Positions 7,301 through 10,388 of a stretch of 10,388 nucleotides of DNA are shown in pieces. Within the stretch, counting starts at the first letter, position 1; each line of letters opens with the position of its first letter. The notes below the pieces were generated by a model. It was not told where the DNA came from. It worked only from the letters and a program-made list of their open reading frames with translations, and ran no database searches. Source of the stretch: Planctomycetota bacterium (GTDB taxonomy: Bacteria; Planctomycetota; JAJSAM01); NCBI GenBank assembly GCA_029932425.1, contig JAOZQC010000013.1, forward strand, positions 5,606-15,993, written 5' to 3'. A program made the position numbers and the translations under genes.

Positions 7301-9205
7301 GGCGGTGAGGTCCTCCTCGCTCACCACGAGCAGGCAGACGCCCGGTCCCGCCTCCAGGGGGACCTCGATCTCCATCTCGATGGGCCTGTACCGGGCGTAG
7401 CCCGGGACCTTCACCTCCCACTTCCGGTCGGGCTGGATGAGCCCCACGTCGAGACTCTCCACGTCGCCGGTTCCGTGGGTCTTCCGGAAGTAGGCTTCGA
7501 GGTCCAGGCGGTAACGCTCCACCGTGAGCTTCTCGATGTTGCGCAGCGTGAGCTTGACCCTCGGGGTTTCGTTCGTCCGGAACTTCCGTTCCGTCTCCAG
7601 GGTGAGCTGCTTCTTGGTGAGGATGCCGATGCGGTCCCGCGCCGCCCGGGCCCAGGGGCCCCACGTGAGGCGCCGGTAGCTCCGGAGGGCTCCCTCGAGG
7701 TCACCGAGCTTCTCCTCCCGGATCACCCCGATCCGGTAGAGGGCCAGGGAGGACTCGTCCGTCCGGGGGTACTTGCTCACGAGGCGGCTCCACTCCTCCA
7801 CCGCCTCCCGGTAGGCTTCCGTCACCTCGCCGGCGGGGGCCTTCGCCTTCTCCAGCTCCCCGGCCCGGGCGTACCGGATCTGCCCGAGCGTGAAGAGGAT
7901 CTGCCGCGCCCGGGGGTCCAGGGGGTACCTCCGCAGGAACTCCGAGAACTTCTCGCGGGCGAGGTCGACCTTCTTCTCCGCCACCGCGTCGACCCCCATG
8001 CGGAACGCGGCGTCCATGATGCTGCGCTGGGCGTCCGACCACCGGGAACCGTTCGGAAACCGCTTCACGTACTCCCGGAAGGCCTCGATCGCCCCCTCGT
8101 ACTCGCGCTGGGCCAGGCGGATCTCCCCGATCCGGTACACGGCCAGCTTCGTCCACTCGTCGGCGAGCTCCGCCGCGCTCTTTCCGAAGTCCGGGAGCTC
8201 GGCCGTGGCCGCCTCCCCGGCGGGCAGGGAGAACGCCCGCCGCTCGGCGAAGTCCCGGTAGGCCTTCACGGCGTCGTCGGCCCGGCCGCGCACCCGGAGG
8301 CTCTCCGCGATCCAGAAGGCGGCCGCCACCGCCCGGGGATCGGTGGGATGGTCCTCGAGGAAGGTCCGGGCGGCGTGGACGCCCGCGTCCGGATCGTCTC
8401 CCCGGCGGTCGCCCAGGCGGTAGGTGGCGACGAGGGCGAAGTCCACGTCGGCCCGGCGGGGGGAATCGGCGGGGAGCAGCGCCCGGAGGTCCTCGAGGTT
8501 CCTCCGGGCGTCCCGGAAGCGCCCGGCCTTCTGCTGGGCCCGGGCCAGGAGATACCGGGCCTCGGCCACGTGCTTCCCCCGGGGGGGCGGGTTCTCCTTC
8601 TTCCGGTGCGCGAGCCGCGCGGCGCTGCCCACCGGACCCGTCCAGTCCGGGTCGAACTCGGCGAGCCAGGCGCGGAAGCCGGAGACGGCTCCCCCGTAGT
8701 CCTTCCCCTCGAGGGCGGCCCGCGCCTCCCGGAACATCACCTCGTCCCGGAGGTCCCGCCCGATCTCCATCTCCAGCACCTTGCGGTAGAGCTTCCGGGC
8801 CTTCCCGTAGTCCGGCTTCGGGGCGCCCGGGTCGTCCGGGTCGGGCTTCCGGGCCAGGGCGTCGGCGAACTCCACGATCACCCCGGCCAGGCGGTGCTTC
8901 CGCGCCCGGGCGAGGAGACGCCGGGCCTCGCGCTCCATGATCTCCTCCGCCGCCTTCATCCGGCGGAGCTCGCCCAGGGCCCGGGCCTTGAGGAAGAGGG
9001 CCTTCCGGAACCATGCGGAATCGGGGTGATCGGCGATCACCTTCTCCGCGGCGGCCAGGGCCTCGGCGTGCTTCCCGGCGTGGAGGGCGTCGAGGGCGGC
9101 GAGGTAGGCGGCCTCCCCGGGGTCCTTCGGCTCCGCGGCGGCGGGGAAGGCGGCGGCGGCCGAGAGGACGAGGACGAGAAGACTCGTGACGATGCGGGCG
9201 TTCAT
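1346..9205 (-). CDS. Giant exported alpha-2-macroglobulin-like protein with TPR arrays at both ends, 2619 aa
   Basis: Bacterial A2M proteins are large envelope proteins thought to trap proteases or to act as envelope scaffolds. Residues 1-24 form a signal peptide with probable cleavage after AAA; no lipobox cysteine is present. Domains in order: TPR-type helices about 30-535; a macroglobulin-like module 543-735; MG2 about 736-835 (YLYTDRPAYLPGQ is the A2M_N hallmark); further MG domains to about 1055; bait-region-type domain about 1057-1200, ending in the family motif LSLALVNEALYAL; a charged K/R-rich linker about 1236-1338; A2M/MG8 domain about 1338-1430 (LPETTTLWRLTARG); helical toroid about 1558-1815 (QLGDGGWAW, SDLSVTAATYWAL); a terminal MG domain about 1890-2035 (EEPIPAGLRFVPGS); a second TPR array about 2040-2366; a second macroglobulin-like module about 2371-2555; and a basic tail. 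The thioester motif GCxEQ is absent, with YGHPGSD in its place. The start at 9205 is fixed by GGAGG five bases upstream and by the signal peptide; the frame stays open another 64 codons upstream, but that stretch is spacer-like. Family assignment is firm, precise role inferred. No penicillin-binding protein gene, the usual partner of the E. coli YfhM type, is adjacent. Confidence 0.95.
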   Translation of the reverse strand: MNARIVTSLLVLVLSAAAAFPAAAEPKDPGEAAYLAALDALHAGKHAEALAAAEKVIADHPDSAWFRKALFLKARALGELRRMKAAEEIMEREARRLLARARKHRLAGVIVEFADALARKPDPDDPGAPKPDYGKARKLYRKVLEMEIGRDLRDEVMFREARAALEGKDYGGAVSGFRAWLAEFDPDWTGPVGSAARLAHRKKENPPPRGKHVAEARYLLARAQQKAGRFRDARRNLEDLRALLPADSPRRADVDFALVATYRLGDRRGDDPDAGVHAARTFLEDHPTDPRAVAAAFWIAESLRVRGRADDAVKAYRDFAERRAFSLPAGEAATAELPDFGKSAAELADEWTKLAVYRIGEIRLAQREYEGAIEAFREYVKRFPNGSRWSDAQRSIMDAAFRMGVDAVAEKKVDLAREKFSEFLRRYPLDPRARQILFTLGQIRYARAGELEKAKAPAGEVTEAYREAVEEWSRLVSKYPRTDESSLALYRIGVIREEKLGDLEGALRSYRRLTWGPWARAARDRIGILTKKQLTLETERKFRTNETPRVKLTLRNIEKLTVERYRLDLEAYFRKTHGTGDVESLDVGLIQPDRKWEVKVPGYARYRPIEMEIEVPLEAGPGVCLLVVSEEDLTATTLVVRSDLDLIVKSSRREILVFAEDMRKEEPAAGVRLLLSDGKKVFAVGETGKDGVYRGRHERLAGAGDIRVFAIRDGHTASNVVGLAGLRRSTGLVPRGYLYTDRPAYLPGQEVGIRGILRDVSGGSYTVPEGKVYEVEVIDSRGRMIWREERGLSEFGTLSAEAPLGPQAPPGTYRVVAREKENPKVAWSASFRVESFVLEKMRLRLAADREVCFRGETVKLTVTAEYYWGEPLADRTIRVVLPDGRIVEEKTDDRGRLSIPFDTTGRTPGTLLVFRASLPGEEVRAEHRVMLARLGFGITVTPSRDLVLAGEPFDVRIATRLPGKKPVGKKLRLFVLRRKVPAADPVLAGVPWIRAPRRPAAEVTVLEKEVETDPRTGETAVRLSLDEGGRYLLRVAGEDRFGQPVSAEGKVTVSGEEDAVKLRFFSDTDTLEVGEKARVRLHSRLAEGRLALLTFDGETILSHRILRLAKGMNDVNLQVGHEHFPNFRVSVALLDDRKLYTAEKEFRVRRELRVSVRPLAESYVPGSPGKVEITVTDQLGRPVRAELSLALVNEALYALFPDRTPKILDYFQAGARRHTEFRTAGSSGFSYHGKTRPVIREILAEAARRQRRKDEEARLNALRQKLAEMEKGERPSGRPAATPSFSGLAGARARRALAKRKAPADKAQAGKALEEDRKLVARGGGGKAAPRERRELPAAGWWRAVVVTGKDGKAVVEVPLPETTTLWRLTARGVTPETLVGEARGRVLTKKEFFAEMKTPSSLLEGDEIRVLARLHNLTGRNAPAGLTLEVLGGPSFARVVAKHSVKIEAPAGGTAETLFPAVRIPADPVLRFRLTATSGKRRDLLVRDVPVRAYGLSFSDHAGGTATGDTAAGLTLPGDRPYTTRRLTIEVGARVERALVDLALRGPFRRAEPAKRVAPPWYGHPGSDLLAVAAVLDTAREAALPEADRLRLLRRARSLVSGLTATQLGDGGWAWRGTRRPSDLSVTAATYWALARARKLGLGVDSGTLDRAKRYLENAYRSLRSDDYRGRAIILHALSTSGDADFARANRLYRERNSLGAATLARTALVFANLGRPEIAKEVLTVLLGKAREETRGDRKLCSWTEFPAGGPLRTSPLETTALTLLALIRILPDSDRIRPAAEYLLDRRGPGGFVPAPAHGPAVAALAAWFARGRRAATDYRLRVLLNGAELAAVSARDAEPVITIRVPPERLKEGENVVAFRMEGRGEYTWSATLTGFSPKIEEPKGKRLQYPYVRSRRYLHAPLTYRNREIGVKSTSKVSHVEIGQRVRVRVDLSEKWAPGDLAIEEPIPAGLRFVPGSLKGTQSAWELADGRLVLYFPSSKRPWDYEYELVGYATGTYRVLPTTIRDTRRPGLIRLGKPAEIVVLAPGEKSEDPYRRNHEERYTLGRLCFEDGRYAEALRHLEELREQKHEYEERNVARMLLWIYTSKGFYDARKIVDVFEVLRERYPDLEVPFDRILAVGRAYRDIGEYERALLVFKATIDASFLNDSNVSAVLEDEGRFLGSVEYQEGLWREYPDTPAVRSSYFALSQALYRVAPKAADLAKEERRMAAARGAPPPKTPDRIDMLERAIGILESFLRLYPKDPLADDAAFSEANAWLDLEQYEKVVSLCRGFVERFPRSEFRSGFEYMIALGEFWQRRYDEALAAAEIVAEGRSRDRDLARYIAGQIYHAEGKPAKAIEWYRKVADLYPDAKEAIAYFEKKSISMPEVTRVKPGEKVEIEIRYRNVAEASLRVYRVDLMKLYLREKNLSTITKVHLAGIAPQSEKEVRLGDGRDYRDRKKVIDLDLSGEGAYLVICRGDDLFTSGLVLVTPLVLEVQEDPASGRVRVNVIDRTTGGFAAGVHVKVIGSADQEFRSGDSDLRGIVVADGIRGKATVIARSGDARYAFYRGKRWLGRPEAAPPAPRRTRGDRRAQQADFLRNLRRSNEAIQEKNYRSFDRMRRARQKGVEVQQAR

Positions 9206-9210
9206 CGCAG

Positions 9211-9215
9211 CCTCC
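9211..9215 (-). promoter_or_regulatory. Ribosome binding site of the A2M-like gene
   Basis: GGAGG on the minus strand lies five bases before the ATG at 9205-9203. It decides the start: the reading frame stays open upstream to 9397, but no comparable site precedes the earlier ATGs, and the 9205 start begins directly with a signal peptide. Confidence 0.85.
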
Positions 9216-9266
9216 GAAGAGAGGGAACGGGATCTACCCCTATCGTACGAAGAACCCCCGGATTCG

Positions 9267-9278
9267 TTCCCCAGGGAA
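9267..9278. promoter_or_regulatory. Palindrome over the predicted transcription start of the A2M-like gene
   Basis: The minus strand reads TTCCC-TG-GGGAA, a perfect 5-bp inverted repeat with a two-base centre. It lies 4-15 bases downstream of the candidate -10 box, so it would cover the predicted start of transcription at about 9275. That position suits a repressor operator. No particular regulator can be named, and chance is possible. Confidence 0.3.
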
Positions 9279-9281
9279 GGA

Positions 9282-9310
9282 ACCATACGGAGGCACGAGC
9301 GATCTGTCAC
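9282..9310 (-). promoter_or_regulatory. Candidate sigma-70-type promoter of the A2M-like gene
   Basis: On the minus strand GTGACA (9310-9305; 5/6 to TTGACA) is followed by exactly 17 bases and TATGGT (9287-9282; 4/6 to TATAAT). The predicted start is near 9275, giving a leader of about 70 bases that ends in the GGAGG site. The promoter lies in the spacer downstream of the hemerythrin gene, supporting independent transcription of the two genes. Confidence 0.45.
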
Positions 9311-9355
9311 CTTCCTCCCGGCTGCCGCGTCCTCCACTTCCGCCGTCCCCGCGTC

Positions 9356-9370
9356 ACCGCCCGCGGCGGT
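9356..9370. terminator. Candidate hairpin between hemerythrin and A2M-like genes
   Basis: ACCGCC (9356-9361) pairs perfectly with GGCGGT (9365-9370) around a three-base loop. It lies about 100 bases past the hemerythrin stop and about 45 bases upstream of the candidate A2M-like promoter, a sensible place to end the hemerythrin transcript. No T run follows on the minus strand, so support is weak. Confidence 0.25.
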
Positions 9371-9470
9371 CCGGGGCGCTTCCCGGCGGCCTCTCACCGG
9401 TTCCCCGCCTCGGGAGCGCGGCCGCGGCGGCGGAAGCGGGGATGAAGGATACCCGCCCGCCCGCGGTGTC

Positions 9471-10019
9471 TCAGGCGGGGGGCCGGGCCGCGAGTTCCGC
9501 TCCCGGCTTGCGGATCTCGGCGTGCCGGGCCGCGTTCTCGCTCTCGTACGTCTCGAACCGGGCCCGGATGCGGGGCCAGGCGTCCGGGGGGAGGACCTGC
9601 CGCGACATCGGGTACGGTACCTCGTCCTCCTTCCGGATGTGGGCCCCGAGGAGGGCGGCGAACGAACCCGCGAGGGATGCGGCGCGGGCGCGCTCCTCCG
9701 GGCGGAGCGGTCCGGTCCCGCCGCCGATCTCGGCGAGCCGCCGGACGTGCGACCGGCCCTCCTCGTGCTCGGAGAGCATCACGGCGATGGGGCCCGCACC
9801 CGCGGGCAGACCGTGCTCCGCCAGGGCGGTGAAGAGAATCCTCTCCTCCTTTCCGTGGTGGGCCGTGTCCGCGAAGTCCCGGAAGAACTCCACGTACCGG
9901 AGAAGCTCCTCCCGGTCGTGCGCCTCCCCCGCCGCGAGCGCCCGCCCGTAGCGGGCCAGGGCCGCCAGCACCTCCTCGATCCGCCGGTGCTCCTCCATGA
10001 GAGTGTCGATGGGGTCCAT
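9471..10019 (-). CDS. Hemerythrin (HHE cation-binding) domain protein, 182 aa
   Basis: A four-helix-bundle protein expected to bind a non-haem di-iron centre that takes up O2 or reacts with nitric oxide. It is probably cytoplasmic, as no signal peptide or membrane segment is seen. The ligand pattern is complete: H11 in MEEHRRIEEVL (helix 1), HHGKEE at 54-59 (helix 2, HxxxE), H85 and H91 in SEHEEGRSH (helix 3), and HIRKED at 127-132 (helix 4). The length suits a single HHE domain (PF01814) with a short C-terminal extension. The frame is open upstream to 10343, but the start at 10019 is chosen because GGAGGT lies just before it and the domain begins at once. The upstream Crp/Fnr-like palindrome suggests redox or NO control. 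It is on the same strand as the A2M-like gene, but 265 bases and a candidate promoter separate them. Iron storage, oxygen sensing and nitrosative-stress defence are all possible roles; the sequence does not choose. Confidence 0.95.
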   Translation of the reverse strand: MDPIDTLMEEHRRIEEVLAALARYGRALAAGEAHDREELLRYVEFFRDFADTAHHGKEERILFTALAEHGLPAGAGPIAVMLSEHEEGRSHVRRLAEIGGGTGPLRPEERARAASLAGSFAALLGAHIRKEDEVPYPMSRQVLPPDAWPRIRARFETYESENAARHAEIRKPGAELAARPPA

Positions 10020-10024
10020 GGTGC

Positions 10025-10030
10025 ACCTCC
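10025..10030 (-). promoter_or_regulatory. Ribosome binding site of the hemerythrin gene
   Basis: GGAGGT on the minus strand lies five bases before the ATG at 10019-10017. It settles the start within a longer open frame whose upstream part has an Arg/Gly/Pro-rich composition typical of non-coding GC-rich DNA. Confidence 0.85.
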
Positions 10031-10098
10031 GCGTACGTTCGCCCTCCCGTCTCGATCCGGCGCACCACCGAGGATCGCACCGGGAACCGGGGTGTACC

Positions 10099-10113
10099 CT
10101 GACCAAGGTCAAG
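10099..10113. promoter_or_regulatory. Crp/Fnr-family-like palindrome upstream of the hemerythrin gene
   Basis: The minus strand reads CTTGACCTTGGTCAG. Its core TGACC-TT-GGTCA (10100-10111) is a perfect 5-bp palindrome, and the wider form TTGAC-N4-GTCAG differs by one base from TTGAC-N4-GTCAA. Crp/Fnr-family regulators such as FNR, DNR and HcpR use sites of this class, and several control nitric-oxide and hemerythrin-type genes. The centre lies about 86 bases before the start codon. If it acts as a class II activator site centred near -41.5, transcription would start near 10064; the -10 there (GATCCT, 10076-10071) is weak. TTGACC could instead be a -35 box, but no good -10 follows at 16-18 bases. 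Confidence 0.45.
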
Positions 10114-10159
10114 CCCGGGCCGGTCGGGCGCGTGCCGCCGCCGGGGCCTGATCCGGGAA

Positions 10160-10201
10160 GCCGCCCGGGCTCTGACCCGAGCGGGGCGCGGGCCGGGCGG
10201 C
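10160..10201. other. Nested inverted repeat in the divergent leader
   Basis: GCCGCCCGG (10160-10168) pairs perfectly with CCGGGCGGC (10193-10201). Directly inside the left arm, GCTC (10169-10172) can pair with GAGC (10179-10182) around a six-base loop. It could be a structured leader element or a bidirectional terminator. High GC makes chance a serious alternative. Confidence 0.25.
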
Positions 10202-10375
10202 GGTGGCCGCGGCCGAGGACGACTCCGAAGATGCCCTCGCCCGGGAACGTGTCCGGGAGGCCCCGGATGCAGCGAACCGCGGCCTCCGCCCCGTCCCTCC
10301 TCGCCGGACCGGAACGCTCGAGGGACTCCCGTCCCGTGGCCACCGGCCCTTGCGCATTTCGACCTCGGAAGAGGG

Positions 10376-10383
10376 AAAGGAGA
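10376..10383 (+). promoter_or_regulatory. Shine-Dalgarno-like sequence at the right edge
   Basis: AAAGGAGA on the plus strand stands out in a GC-rich region. It ends five bases before the window stops, so a start codon at or just after base 10389 would have ideal spacing. This predicts a plus-strand gene divergent from the hemerythrin gene. The gene itself cannot be seen. Confidence 0.4.
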
Positions 10384-10388
10384 ACCGT

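Larger units (their letters stand above)
10020..10388. other. Gene-free divergent leader region
   Basis: I see no convincing gene here. The minus frame at 10109-10357 encodes an Arg/Ala/Ser/Pro-rich string without any domain or ribosome binding site. The region contains the hemerythrin ribosome binding site, the palindrome at 10099-10113, and a 9-bp inverted repeat (10160-10168/10193-10201) enclosing a smaller stem. It also has a ten-base palindrome (10205-10214) and a plus-strand Shine-Dalgarno-like sequence at the edge. The layout fits a regulatory region between divergent genes. Confidence 0.6.

Noticed and set aside
2808..7664. Second minus-strand frame of 1618 codons inside the A2M-like gene
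   Set aside because: Gly/Arg/Pro-dominated translation in an alternative frame; the A2M frame explains this DNA.
9206..9397. 64-codon N-terminal extension of the A2M-like gene
   Set aside because: It would bury the signal peptide and lacks a ribosome binding site; GGAGG supports the start at 9205.
9417..9426. Palindrome CGCGGCCGCG after the hemerythrin gene
   Set aside because: Short self-complementary GC strings like this are frequent in such GC-rich DNA, and there is no loop or T run for a terminator.
4874..9445. Plus-strand open frame of 1523 codons antisense to the A2M-like gene
   Set aside because: It is a GC-skew shadow: its translation is rich in Gly, Pro, Arg, Glu, Val and Leu without domains, while the minus frame gives clear A2M and TPR motifs.
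10020..10343. 108-codon N-terminal extension of the hemerythrin gene
   Set aside because: The added residues are spacer-like, and GGAGGT directly precedes the ATG at 10019 where the HHE domain begins.
10109..10357. 82-codon minus frame upstream of the hemerythrin gene
   Set aside because: Low-complexity Arg/Ala/Ser/Pro string lacking a ribosome binding site; it overlaps the regulatory palindrome.

Overview
The window is very GC-rich (roughly 70% by eye, with almost every third codon position G or C). It holds three complete genes on the minus strand and the last 27 codons of a plus-strand gene at the left edge. The organism cannot be named from this. A huge alpha-2-macroglobulin (A2M)-like protein with tetratricopeptide (TPR) arrays, beside a hemerythrin-domain protein and an uncharacterised polytopic membrane protein, suits a GC-rich Gram-negative-type bacterium. 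Planctomycetota is my first guess, with Myxococcota, Acidobacteriota or a related environmental lineage also possible. I see no rRNA, tRNA, CRISPR array, insertion sequence, integrase or phage gene.

Layout from left to right. Bases 1-84 are the 3' end of a plus-strand gene. A convergent spacer (85-221) with a small hairpin and an imperfect direct repeat separates it from a minus-strand gene (222-1079) for a 285-residue membrane protein. That gene appears to be read from its own leaderless promoter. A 266-base GC-rich spacer with strong hairpins follows. Bases 1346-9205, about 76% of the window, are one minus-strand gene for a 2619-residue exported protein: signal peptide, TPR array, A2M core without the thioester motif, second TPR array, and a second copy of the macroglobulin-like module that precedes the core. 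It has a good GGAGG ribosome binding site and a plausible sigma-70-type promoter with a palindrome over the predicted start of transcription. Upstream, also on the minus strand, lies a 182-residue hemerythrin (HHE) protein (9471-10019). Its leader carries a Crp/Fnr-type palindrome about 80 bases before the start codon. The last 370 bases look non-coding and end in a plus-strand Shine-Dalgarno-like sequence, so a divergent gene may start just past the right edge.

The three complete genes share a strand but are separated by 265-266 bases, and two have their own candidate promoters, so I read them as separate transcription units. The hemerythrin probably serves oxygen, nitric oxide or iron handling in the cytoplasm. 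The A2M-like protein and the membrane protein act at the envelope. A direct functional link between them is not shown by the sequence.

The most notable item is the architecture of the giant protein: a TPR + macroglobulin-like unit present at both ends of a thioester-less A2M core, suggesting an internal duplication or fusion. Many long open frames overlap it on both strands; these are shadows produced by the high GC content and are not annotated.
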